A program made the translations under genes and the position numbers. The notes below the pieces were generated by a model. That model was not told the DNA's origin and did not search any database. It was given only the letters and a program-made list of their open reading frames with translations. Shown one piece after another: positions 8,418 to 15,866 of a DNA stretch of 64,000 nt (positions within the stretch are counted from its first letter, which is position 1; every line of letters starts with the position of its first letter). Source of the stretch: RHKX01 sp963823275. Lineage in GTDB: Bacteria > Actinomycetota > Thermoleophilia > Solirubrobacterales > 70-9. The DNA is taken from positions 1,214,310-1,278,309 of the forward strand of contig CAWGKW010000001.1 of the NCBI GenBank assembly GCA_963823275.1. The letters run 5' to 3'.

Positions 8418-9407
8418 TCAGGGAGCGGTCGCGCAGAATCGTGCGAGCAGGCGGTTGAAGCGGGTCGGATGCTCGGCCATCGGCACGTGACCGCACTCGT
8501 CGAAGACGACCAGCTCGGAGCCTGGGATGCGCTCGAGAAAGCCCGCCGCGTCGGCGGCCGGAACCACGAGATCGTCGCGGCCCCAGATGATCAACGTCGG
8601 CACGCGGATGCGATCCAAGCGGTGGAGCAGGTCGTAGCCGGTGAGCGCGGCAACCGCCGGAACGAATCCGGGAGCGCCGAGGGCCGGCGCGAGGAACTCG
8701 ACCAGCACCTCACGCGGCATCCGCTCGGGGTGGCGCATGACCCCGCCGAGGGCGAGCTTGCGCAGCCCCGCCCGCCTCATCGATGCGATGTCGATCCGGC
8801 GCAGGAGCGGGTTTGCCAGGACGCTCACCCGAGCTCCGGCCACCACCGGCCCCCGCCGCATGGTTGCGTGGCTGATCCCCGCTGAGGAGACGAGCACGAG
8901 TCGATCGACCCATTCCGGCTCCCCGACCGCGACCTCGGCGGCGATGAAGCCGCCCATCGAGTTACCGACCAGGGTGCAGGTTCCGACCCCGAGCGCCTCG
9001 CGGAGGTTGTTGAGCAGCACCCCGTAGTCGGGGATCGAGATCGGCCACGGCGGCATCGGGCTCGATCCGAACCCCGGCAGGTCGAAGGCGATCGTCCTGT
9101 ACCCGAGCTCCGCCATCCGCGGCATGTTCTCGAGCCAGTTCTGCCAACAGCCCCCGAGGCCGTGGATGAAGATGATCGTCTCGGGGCCGTCGCCGATCTC
9201 GGTGTAGTTGATCGTCGTGCCGCCGACCTCGATCGTCCGCAGATGCTGCTGCCAATCGATCTTCAGCCAGGCGGGCTCGGGGTCTCCGTAGGGGTCTTCA
9301 CCGTCGGGCGGAGTGACCTCGACCCGCTCGATTCGGCGGTAGGGATACGTGACCGCCCGCGGCGTGCGCCGGGCCTCATCGGGGCTTGCGGGTGGCTCGG
9401 GGGTCAC
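8418..9407 (-). CDS. Alpha/beta hydrolase
   Basis: A 329-residue alpha/beta-hydrolase of unknown substrate. It has the oxyanion region FIHGLGGCWQNW, the nucleophile elbow VGNSMGG (Ser about 150), the acid in WGRDDLVVP and the catalytic histidine in DECGHVPMAEHP. An unusual N-terminal extension of about 60 polar residues rich in proline and acidic side chains precedes the core, with no signal peptide. The GTG start has TAATCT eight bases upstream on this strand and no Shine-Dalgarno. The family includes lipases, esterases and C-C bond hydrolases; nothing here decides between them. The gene lies opposite to both neighbours. Confidence 0.85.
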   Translation of the reverse strand: MTPEPPASPDEARRTPRAVTYPYRRIERVEVTPPDGEDPYGDPEPAWLKIDWQQHLRTIEVGGTTINYTEIGDGPETIIFIHGLGGCWQNWLENMPRMAELGYRTIAFDLPGFGSSPMPPWPISIPDYGVLLNNLREALGVGTCTLVGNSMGGFIAAEVAVGEPEWVDRLVLVSSAGISHATMRRGPVVAGARVSVLANPLLRRIDIASMRRAGLRKLALGGVMRHPERMPREVLVEFLAPALGAPGFVPAVAALTGYDLLHRLDRIRVPTLIIWGRDDLVVPAADAAGFLERIPGSELVVFDECGHVPMAEHPTRFNRLLARFCATAP

Positions 9408-9495
9408 TGGCCGGGAGATTAGACGGCGGCCCGCCCGGTGTGAGCCGTGTGAGGCCCGTCCTGATCGGCCTGCGCCGAGGTGCGATCATTCCGCG

Positions 9496-10401
9496 ATGGT
9501 TCCGAGGCACACGTCGCTCGCCCGCGGCCCCGATTCGGCTGTGGACGCCGGCGACGAGATCGGCGTTTCCGAACGCGAGCGCATGCGCTCGCTGCTGCCC
9601 GCGGTCGAGCCCGATCGCCGGGTCGACGACTGGGGCCGCTCCGAACGCATCGAGGGGGTCTTCGACGCGACCGTGGTCGAGTTCTTCTACCGCTACTGGT
9701 TCCGCTGCGAGGTCGAGGGGATCGAGAACGTACCCGCCGAGGGGGGCGCTCTGCTCGTCTCCAACCACGCCGGGGCCCTGCCGCCCGATGCCGCCATGAT
9801 CGGTAAGGCGATTCGCGACGAGCACCCCTCGCCGCGTCCCCTCTACATGACGGTGGAGCACTTCTTCAAGGGCTACCCGGGCTTCTCCAGCCTGCTGCCG
9901 AAGATCGGCTGCGTGCCGGCCCATCCGGCCAACGTCCATCGCCTGCTCTATGACGAGCGCCGGCTGGTGCTGGTCTTCCCCGAGGGCCGCAAGGGCACCG
10001 AGAAGCTGGTCAAGGACCGCTACAAGGTGCAGCGCTTCGGTCGGGGTGGCTTCGTCGAGGCGGCGATGCGCGGCGAGGCGAAGCTGGTCCCCGTCTGCGT
10101 CGTCGGGGCCGAGGAGGCCGCTCCGGTATTCGCCCGCTCGAGGCTCCTGCAGCGGGCGACCGGCCTGATCTATTTCCCGCTCACCCCCACGTTCCCCTGG
10201 CTCGGCCCGGCGGGGATGCTCGGCTATCTACCCGCCAAGTTCAAGATTCGCTTCCTCGAGCCGATCGACACCACCCGCATGGGCCCCGAGCCCGCGGAGG
10301 ACAAGGCGTTGGTGCAGTCGGTCGCCCAGGAGGTCCGGGCGCGGATCCAGGAGGGCCTGCACGAGATGGTCGCGGAGCGGAAGTCGGTGTGGCTCGGATG
10401 A
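9496..10401 (+). CDS. Lysophospholipid acyltransferase (MGAT-like)
   Basis: A 301-residue membrane-associated acyltransferase. The acyl-acceptor block is SNHAGALPPDAAMIG, where the histidine is followed by the aspartate after six residues as in hemolysin/MGAT-like members, rather than the usual H-x4-D. LVFPEGRKGTEKL is the conserved E-G-R motif, and VPVCVVGAEEAAPVF follows. It probably transfers an acyl chain to a glycerolipid or similar acceptor at the inner face of the membrane. Its stop overlaps the start of the next gene, an NAD-epimerase-like protein. The same two families are neighbours in mycobacteria (the galE2/Rv0502 pair), so they may modify one lipid. Confidence 0.82.
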   Translation: MVPRHTSLARGPDSAVDAGDEIGVSERERMRSLLPAVEPDRRVDDWGRSERIEGVFDATVVEFFYRYWFRCEVEGIENVPAEGGALLVSNHAGALPPDAAMIGKAIRDEHPSPRPLYMTVEHFFKGYPGFSSLLPKIGCVPAHPANVHRLLYDERRLVLVFPEGRKGTEKLVKDRYKVQRFGRGGFVEAAMRGEAKLVPVCVVGAEEAAPVFARSRLLQRATGLIYFPLTPTFPWLGPAGMLGYLPAKFKIRFLEPIDTTRMGPEPAEDKALVQSVAQEVRARIQEGLHEMVAERKSVWLG

Positions 10402-11531
10402 GCGTCCAGGAGGCTCAGGTCGTCGTTACCGGGGAGCGTCAGGGTCGACGCCGGGTGCTGATCGTCGGTCTCTCGAGCTACTGGGGCGGCAGGCTGGCCC
10501 GGGCGCTCGAGTCCTTCGCCGAGGTCGAGGCGATCGTCGGCGTCGATTCCCAGGACCCGACGGTGGAGCTTGAGCGCACCGAGTTCGTCCGCGTCTCCAA
10601 CCAGCACGCCCTGATCCAGCGGATCGTCCGCGCCGCGCGAATCGACACGGTGATCGATGCCCGCCTCGTCGTCGACTCGATCACGATGTCGCCCAAGGAG
10701 GCCCATGAGAGCAATGTGATCGGCACCATGAACCTCCTCGCCGCCTGCGCGGGTGAGAGCTCGCCGGTCCGCAAGTTCATCTTCAAGTCGTCGGCCCACG
10801 TCTACGGTTGTGCCCAGGACGACCCAGCGTTCTTCACCGAGTCGATGTCGCGCTCGCACCAGCCGGCGACGGCGATCGAACGCGACATCGTCGAGGCCGA
10901 GGCCTCGGTGCTCGACTTCGCATCCAAGCAGCCGAACGTCGACGTCACGGTCTTGCGATGCGCAAAGGTCCTGGGCCCCGACGTCACGACTTCGTTCGGC
11001 CGGATGCTCTCGCTGCCGCTGGTACCGATGGTGTTCGGCTTCGACCCGCGCACCCAGTTCGTCCACGAGGACGATGTCGTACACGGGCTCGAGCACGCGG
11101 CATTGCATCCTCTACCCGGGGTCTTCAACCTCGCCGCCGACGGCGTGCTCGCGCTCTCGGAGGTCATCGGGCTGCTCGGCAAGCGATCGGCGCCCGTGCT
11201 GCCGCCCTGGGGATCGGGGCTGCTGGCCGCCCCCCTGCGAACCCTCGGCCTGAGGATCCCCGACGAGATGCTCGATCACCTTCGGTTCGGGCGCGGCCTC
11301 GACAACCGGCGGCTGAAGGCGAGCGGATTCGAGTACGGCTACACCTCCCGTGAGACCGTTGTCGCGTTCTCGGAGCACCTGCGGCTGCAGCCCATCCTCC
11401 GGGGAATGGAGTCGCCCTACGAGTACGAGGGCGAGGTCGAGCGCTTCCTCCGGCGAAGTCCGCTCGCCAGGCCGGCGCAACCGCCGCTGAGCGGAACATC
11501 GGGTACTGAGAGCGAGCCGTTCGGAATCTGA
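10398..11531 (+). CDS. NAD-dependent epimerase/dehydratase-like protein
   Basis: An extended short-chain dehydrogenase-like protein of 377 residues. The nucleotide-binding region is VLIVGLSSYWGGRLARAL, which departs from the usual G-x-x-G-x-x-G. The strand after it ends in GVDSQDP, and a substrate-side FKSSAHVYG segment is present. The catalytic Y-x-x-x-K is not seen: the expected position reads ATAIERDIVEAE. The protein may bind nucleotide without being a normal epimerase. The ATG at 10398 overlaps the acyltransferase stop and is preferred to a GTG at 10389. The C-terminal domain (about residues 230-377) is rich in arginine. Confidence 0.75.
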   Translation: MSVQEAQVVVTGERQGRRRVLIVGLSSYWGGRLARALESFAEVEAIVGVDSQDPTVELERTEFVRVSNQHALIQRIVRAARIDTVIDARLVVDSITMSPKEAHESNVIGTMNLLAACAGESSPVRKFIFKSSAHVYGCAQDDPAFFTESMSRSHQPATAIERDIVEAEASVLDFASKQPNVDVTVLRCAKVLGPDVTTSFGRMLSLPLVPMVFGFDPRTQFVHEDDVVHGLEHAALHPLPGVFNLAADGVLALSEVIGLLGKRSAPVLPPWGSGLLAAPLRTLGLRIPDEMLDHLRFGRGLDNRRLKASGFEYGYTSRETVVAFSEHLRLQPILRGMESPYEYEGEVERFLRRSPLARPAQPPLSGTSGTESEPFGI

Positions 11532-11686
11532 GCGGCGGGCGGCTTCGTTGAGGAATCGGGGGTTGGGCCGCAAACCGGGTTGCAGAGCCGTTGGAGCCGT
11601 CCGTCGAGCCGGTGGGGTGCCTACACTTAATCCCGAGAGCGGGGCATCGCCGATTCGGCCGTCCTCCCCGCTGATCGATCCTCATC

Positions 11687-12721
11687 GTGGGGCGCAAGGC
11701 ACAGATTTCAATCGTTGCGGTCGTATTCACTGCGATCGTCGCAACCCTGCTCGTCTATTGGTGGGATTCGACCCAGCAGGACACGATCGCCGAGGGCGTG
11801 ACGATCGGCGGGGTCGATGTGGGTGGCCTGGATGCCGACGGCGCTCGTTCGCAGATCGAGACCAACCTGGTCGCACCGCTCAACAAGACCGTCACGGTCA
11901 GGTACGACGACGACGAGTTCACCCTCACCCCCCACGAGAGCGATGTCAGCGCCGACGCCGACCGGATGGTCGAAGAGGCGATTGCGGCATCTCAGGACGG
12001 CGGCCTGGCGGCGCGGACATGGCGCAGCCTGACCGGGGGAGAGGTCGATGTGGCGATCCAGCCCCAGATCGAGTACGACAAGGATGCCGTCGACCATTTC
12101 GTCAACCACATCGAGTCGAACCTCGATCGGGACCCCGTCGACGCGAGCGTCGACCCGAGCGGCGGCGTGCTCGAGCCGGTCGCCGCCCAGCCCGGCATCA
12201 AGGTCGACGATTCGCTGCTTCGCAGCGATGTCGATGCCGCGCTCCAGGATCCCGCCAACCGCACGGTCAAGGCCGAGGTCGAGAAGGTCAAGCCGGAGGT
12301 GACGACGTCTGAGGTCGCGGACAAGTACCCCACCTACCTGGTGGTCAATCGCGCCAACTTCACGCTGACGCTGTACCGCAACCTCAAACAGGAGGTGCAA
12401 TACACCGTTGCGATCGGGGCTCAGGGCTTCGATACCCCAACCGGCCTCTACCACATCCAGGACAAGCAGGTGGATCCCGTCTGGAACGTCCCCGACTCCG
12501 ACTGGGCCGGGGACCTCGCCGGCCAGTCGATCCCCCCGGGGCCCGACAACCCGCTGAAGGCTCGCTGGATGGGGATCTACAACGGGGCCGGGATCCACGG
12601 CACCTCCGATACCGCTTCGCTGGGCAGCGCCGCCTCCCACGGCTGCGTGCGGATGGGCGTCGAGGACGTGATCGACCTCTACGACCGCGTCGATGTCGGC
12701 ACCCCGATCTACATCGGCTGA
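11687..12721 (+). CDS. L,D-transpeptidase (YkuD) with N-terminal membrane anchor
   Basis: Cell-wall enzyme that forms 3-3 peptidoglycan crosslinks or attaches proteins to peptidoglycan. Residues 6-25 (QISIVAVVFTAIVATLLVYW) form a membrane anchor. A peptidoglycan-binding-like region of about 170 residues follows (EGVTIGGVDVGGLDADGA, as in VanW-linked proteins). The YkuD domain starts near LVVNRANFTLTLYRN and ends with the active site IHGTSDTASLGSAASHGCVRM, with the nucleophile Cys320 of 344 residues. GTG start. A possible promoter hexamer TACACT lies at 11632-11637. The catalytic H, S, H-G-C and R are all present, so activity is expected outside the membrane. Confidence 0.93.
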   Translation: MGRKAQISIVAVVFTAIVATLLVYWWDSTQQDTIAEGVTIGGVDVGGLDADGARSQIETNLVAPLNKTVTVRYDDDEFTLTPHESDVSADADRMVEEAIAASQDGGLAARTWRSLTGGEVDVAIQPQIEYDKDAVDHFVNHIESNLDRDPVDASVDPSGGVLEPVAAQPGIKVDDSLLRSDVDAALQDPANRTVKAEVEKVKPEVTTSEVADKYPTYLVVNRANFTLTLYRNLKQEVQYTVAIGAQGFDTPTGLYHIQDKQVDPVWNVPDSDWAGDLAGQSIPPGPDNPLKARWMGIYNGAGIHGTSDTASLGSAASHGCVRMGVEDVIDLYDRVDVGTPIYIG

Positions 12722-12812
12722 CCGGACGCCGCTCCGGCCCCGGGCCGGGCAACCCGGCGGCACGATCGCTGTCAGCGGCAGGGTCGCGTGCCCCGAGGGC
12801 GAACCGGGCTCC

Positions 12813-13745
12813 ATGTCCGCCGTTCCCGAAGCTGAGCCGATCGCTGCGATTTCGCCGGCGTGGCAATCCGCCCTGATCGGATACGAGCGCGAACTGAGTG
12901 CCAGACAGCTCTCCCCACACACCTTGCGCGCCTACTCCAATGACCTCGAGGAACTGGCCTGCTGGGCGACGGCCTCGGGCATCGCCGACCCTCGCGAACT
13001 CACCTACAGGCGCCTGCGCGGGTATGCGGCAGTGCTCGCCGGCAGGGGCCTCGAGCGATCCAGCGTCGGCCGCAAGCTCGCCGCCGCGCGTGGCCTGTTC
13101 GGCTTTCTGACCCGGTCGGGCCAGGCCGCTCACAACCCGGCGGAGCTGCTGCCCAATCCGAAGTCGGCATCGCGACTGCCCCGGGTCCTCGATCGCGATC
13201 AGGCCCGCAACCTGCTGGAGCGGATCCCCGCAGCCACGCCGCTGGAGGCCCGCGACCGGGCGATGCTCGAACTCGCCTACTCCTCGGGTCTGCGCTGCTC
13301 GGAGTTGGTCGGGCTCAACCTCGATTCCATCGATTTCGACTCCGAGACGGTCCGGGTGCGGGGCAAGGGGGACAAGGAGCGGATCGTTCCCCTCGGCGAG
13401 CCGGCCCAGCGCGCGGTCTCCCGCTACGTCGAGCGATTCCGCCCGGCCCTGGTCGACGACTCGAGGGAGCCTGCCCTCCTGATCTCCAAGAGTGGTCGGC
13501 GGCTGTCGACGTCGGATGTGACGAGGCGCCTGGGCCGCTGGGTCAACGAGGCGGCGATCGCGGGGCGGGTCTCGCCCCACGCGCTCCGCCATTCGTTCGC
13601 GACCCACATGCTCGAGGGCGGTGCGGATCTGCGCTCGATCCAGGAGCTGCTGGGTCACGCGAGCATCTCGACGACGCAGATCTACACGAGGGTCGAGCCG
13701 AGCCGGTTGCGCGAGGCGTATGCGGACGCCCATCCGCGTGCTTGA
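12813..13745 (+). CDS. xerD: Xer-type tyrosine recombinase
   Basis: Site-specific recombinase that resolves chromosome dimers at dif. The 310-residue protein has the N-terminal SAM-like core-binding domain (LSPHTLRAYSNDLEELACW) and the catalytic domain with all signature residues: Arg in SSGLRCSELVGL, Lys in VRGKGDKERIVPLG, H-x-x-R in SPHALRHSFATHMLEGGAD, His in LGHASISTTQIYTRV and the Tyr nucleophile in the same segment. Length fits housekeeping XerC/XerD rather than a phage integrase. Whether it is XerC or XerD cannot be told. It is followed after 42 bases by a sigma-factor gene with its own strong Shine-Dalgarno. Confidence 0.88.
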   Translation: MSAVPEAEPIAAISPAWQSALIGYERELSARQLSPHTLRAYSNDLEELACWATASGIADPRELTYRRLRGYAAVLAGRGLERSSVGRKLAAARGLFGFLTRSGQAAHNPAELLPNPKSASRLPRVLDRDQARNLLERIPAATPLEARDRAMLELAYSSGLRCSELVGLNLDSIDFDSETVRVRGKGDKERIVPLGEPAQRAVSRYVERFRPALVDDSREPALLISKSGRRLSTSDVTRRLGRWVNEAAIAGRVSPHALRHSFATHMLEGGADLRSIQELLGHASISTTQIYTRVEPSRLREAYADAHPRA

Positions 13746-13787
13746 GCCAACCTGGACTAACGTATGACTTGCCAAGGAGGGGTCTGA

Positions 13788-14564
13788 ATGGAAACCAACG
13801 TCAAAGCGGTTGAATTGAAGGAGCTTTGGCGTCGCTGCAAGGAGGACGGCGACGAGCGCGCACGCGAGCGCCTGGTGGTCGCCTACTCGCCGCTCGTCAA
13901 GTACGTCGCCGGCCGCATGGCCTCCGGCCTGCCCTCCCATGTCGAGGAGGGGGACCTGATCTCCTACGGCCTGATCGGCCTGATCGGGTCGATCGAGCGC
14001 TACGACCTCGAGCGCGAGATCAAATTCGAGACCTTCGCCGTCTCCCGCATCCGTGGGGCCATCATCGACGAGCTTCGATCGCTGGATTGGGTCCCTCGTT
14101 CCGTGCGCGCCAAGGCCCGCGACGTCGAGAAGATCCACTCCCAGCTCGAGAACAAGCTCGGCCGGGCCCCGAGCGAGGAGGAGATGGCCGAGAAGCTCGG
14201 CGTCTCCGTGGACGATTTCCGCACGACGCTGCTCGAGATCGCCAACTCCTCTGTCCTCGCCCTGGACGACCTCTGGACGGTCTCCGACTCCGACGGGGGC
14301 CAGGTCTCGCTCCTCGACACGATCCGCGACCCCAACGCGGTCGATCCCGAGGAGGCGATCGATACGGTCGAGCTCAAGGACCGGCTCGCCGACGCGATCG
14401 AATCCCTGCCGGATCGGGAGCGCCTCGTCATCGCCCTCTACTACTACGAGACCCTCACCCTGCGTGAGATCGGTGACGTTCTCGGGGTCACCGAGTCGCG
14501 CGTCTCCCAGCTTCACACCAAGGCCGTGCTCGGCATGCGGTCGCACCTCCAGAACGCCGCCTGA
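13788..14564 (+). CDS. RNA polymerase sigma factor, FliA/WhiG family
   Basis: A 258-residue sigma-70-family factor of the FliA/WhiG/SigB type. Region 2 contains YSPLVKYVAGRMASGLP and DLISYGLIGLIGSIERYD; the FliA/WhiG marker RIRGAIIDELRSLDWVPRSV follows. Region 3 contains LGRAPSEEEMAEKLGVS and region 4 carries the helix-turn-helix LTLREIGDVLGVTESRVSQLH. No flagellar or sporulation genes are in the window, so the regulon is unknown; WhiG in Streptomyces directs aerial development. AAGGAGG lies upstream of the ATG. No anti-sigma factor gene is adjacent. Confidence 0.92.
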   Translation: METNVKAVELKELWRRCKEDGDERARERLVVAYSPLVKYVAGRMASGLPSHVEEGDLISYGLIGLIGSIERYDLEREIKFETFAVSRIRGAIIDELRSLDWVPRSVRAKARDVEKIHSQLENKLGRAPSEEEMAEKLGVSVDDFRTTLLEIANSSVLALDDLWTVSDSDGGQVSLLDTIRDPNAVDPEEAIDTVELKDRLADAIESLPDRERLVIALYYYETLTLREIGDVLGVTESRVSQLHTKAVLGMRSHLQNAA

Positions 14565-14641
14565 GGGCGTCCGCCCCGAGCGGATCGACCGATCGATACG
14601 GGTCCGGGCCCGCTCGACGCCTTGCCCTAACCTGCGCCTCG

Positions 14642-15355
14642 ATGACCGATGAGCCATATGTCGACCCCTCCTGCGTGGTCTGCGAACGTCGGCTTCTCCC
14701 CGGCGAGCGCCCGATCCGCTTCGTGACCAGGGACGGCGCCGAGGTCGACGTCTGCGAGCTCTGCAAGCCCCGAGCCGAGGCGGCGGGATGGCTGCGACCC
14801 GACGAGGTTGAGCCGGTCGTCGGCGCGGCGCCGGGCCGTGAGCGCAGGCGAACGCGAGGGGCTCAGGTCTTCGGCGGACTCCTCTCGCGGCGAGGGCAGC
14901 CCGGCGAGGGGTCCGAGCGGCCACCGAGCGCGCAGCCGGAGCCGGACTTCGACGATCAGGAGGCGCCGCCGCTGGCTCCGGCTCTCCCCGGGTCGGCCGG
15001 TTCTTCGATCGCCCCGGCTACGTCTGTCGCCGATGCCCTCTACGCCTTCAACAGCTCCGATCACCGGCGGACGGTCGCGGGATTGACCCGGACTCTGGGG
15101 CCGCCAAGGGCGACGGCGATCGCCGGCGAGACCGGCAGCGGCCTTCCCGGTGTTCGCCTGACGGTCGCCTGGGAGCTCACCTGGTATCAGTGGGAGGTCG
15201 GGCCGCGCGGTCGCGGGCACGACGTTCGCGAGTCCGGCAAGGGGGAGACCCTCGATCAGCTTCGCTCCGCTGATCGAACCTGGAACCTCATGGTCGATGC
15301 CGACGGCACTCTGGAGGAGAAGACCTCCCCGACCCCCACGGTGAACGGGGAATGA
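14642..15355 (+). CDS. Zinc-ribbon protein of unknown function
   Basis: A 237-residue protein with two cysteine pairs near the N-terminus (SCVVCERRLLPGE and DVCELCKPRAEAAGW), consistent with a treble-clef or zinc-ribbon metal site. A proline- and glycine-rich linker of about 70 residues follows, then a C-terminal region (ADALYAFNSSDHRRTVAGLT and VRLTVAWELTWYQWEV). I do not recognise the whole protein; nucleic-acid or protein binding would be a guess. TAACCT lies eight bases before the ATG, and there is no Shine-Dalgarno. Its stop overlaps the start of the RNase HI-like gene (ATGA), so the two are probably cotranscribed. Confidence 0.7.
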   Translation: MTDEPYVDPSCVVCERRLLPGERPIRFVTRDGAEVDVCELCKPRAEAAGWLRPDEVEPVVGAAPGRERRRTRGAQVFGGLLSRRGQPGEGSERPPSAQPEPDFDDQEAPPLAPALPGSAGSSIAPATSVADALYAFNSSDHRRTVAGLTRTLGPPRATAIAGETGSGLPGVRLTVAWELTWYQWEVGPRGRGHDVRESGKGETLDQLRSADRTWNLMVDADGTLEEKTSPTPTVNGE

Positions 15356-15753
15356 AGCTGACCGTGCACGTCGACGGGGGATCGCGGGGGAATCCTGGGC
15401 CGGCCGCGATCGCGGCCGTGCTCAGCGATCGGAGCGGCGAAGTCGTCTACAGCGCCGGCGAGGTGATCGGCAGGGCCACCAACAACGTCGCCGAGTACCG
15501 TGCCCTGATCTTCGGCATCGAGCAGGCGAAGATGCTGGGTGCGACCGAGCTGGACCTCGTCGGTGACTCCGAGCTGATCGTCAAACAGATCCGCGGCGAG
15601 TACAAGGTCAAGGACCCCAACATGAAACCCCTTCATGCCGCCGCGCATGCCGCCCTCGCCGATCTGGACCAGTGGTCGATCCGCCACGTCAAGCGCGAGC
15701 ACAACGCCGAGGCCGATCGCATCGTCAACGAGGCCCTTGACGCCGACGATTGA
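15352..15753 (+). CDS. RNase HI-like protein
   Basis: A 133-residue RNase H-fold protein of the short actinobacterial/archaeal type I group. Catalytic carboxylates are visible: Asp in VHVDGGSRGNPGPAA, Glu in NNVAEYRALIFGIE, Asp in LVGDSELIVKQIRG and a late Asp in HNAEADRIVNEAL. It lacks the basic protrusion of E. coli RNase HI, which is normal for this group. It probably degrades RNA in RNA-DNA hybrids, complementing RNase HII at the start of the window. The ATG overlaps the stop of the zinc-ribbon gene. Confidence 0.9.
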   Translation: MKLTVHVDGGSRGNPGPAAIAAVLSDRSGEVVYSAGEVIGRATNNVAEYRALIFGIEQAKMLGATELDLVGDSELIVKQIRGEYKVKDPNMKPLHAAAHAALADLDQWSIRHVKREHNAEADRIVNEALDADD

Positions 15754-15771
15754 GAACTGGTCCGGTCCGCT

Positions 15772-15806
15772 CGCTTCGGCTCGGTATGTCTTGACAGACC
15801 GAAGCG
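15772..15806. other. Inverted repeat after the RNase HI-like gene
   Basis: CGCTTCGG at 15772-15779 is matched by CCGAAGCG at 15799-15806 across a 19-base loop. There is no T tract. It may be a weak terminator for the upstream operon or an operator for the secreted-protein gene that begins 60 bases later. Confidence 0.35.
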
Positions 15807-15866
15807 GTAATGGGAGGCTGGCGCGTGTCCGAGCGGTTCGCGCTTGGCGATGAGGGAGGAATTGTC

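Noticed and set aside
12813..13745. The tyrosine recombinase as a phage or island integrase.
   Set aside because: Length, lack of an arm-binding domain, and a housekeeping neighbourhood fit XerC/XerD; no attachment sites or phage genes are nearby.
12384..14924. Very long open frame of 846 codons on the minus strand, opposite the transpeptidase, recombinase and sigma-factor genes.
   Set aside because: It reads as low-complexity arginine, glycine and aspartate sequence without any family motif. Long antisense frames are a common by-product of high G+C coding regions; the plus-strand genes have clear domains.
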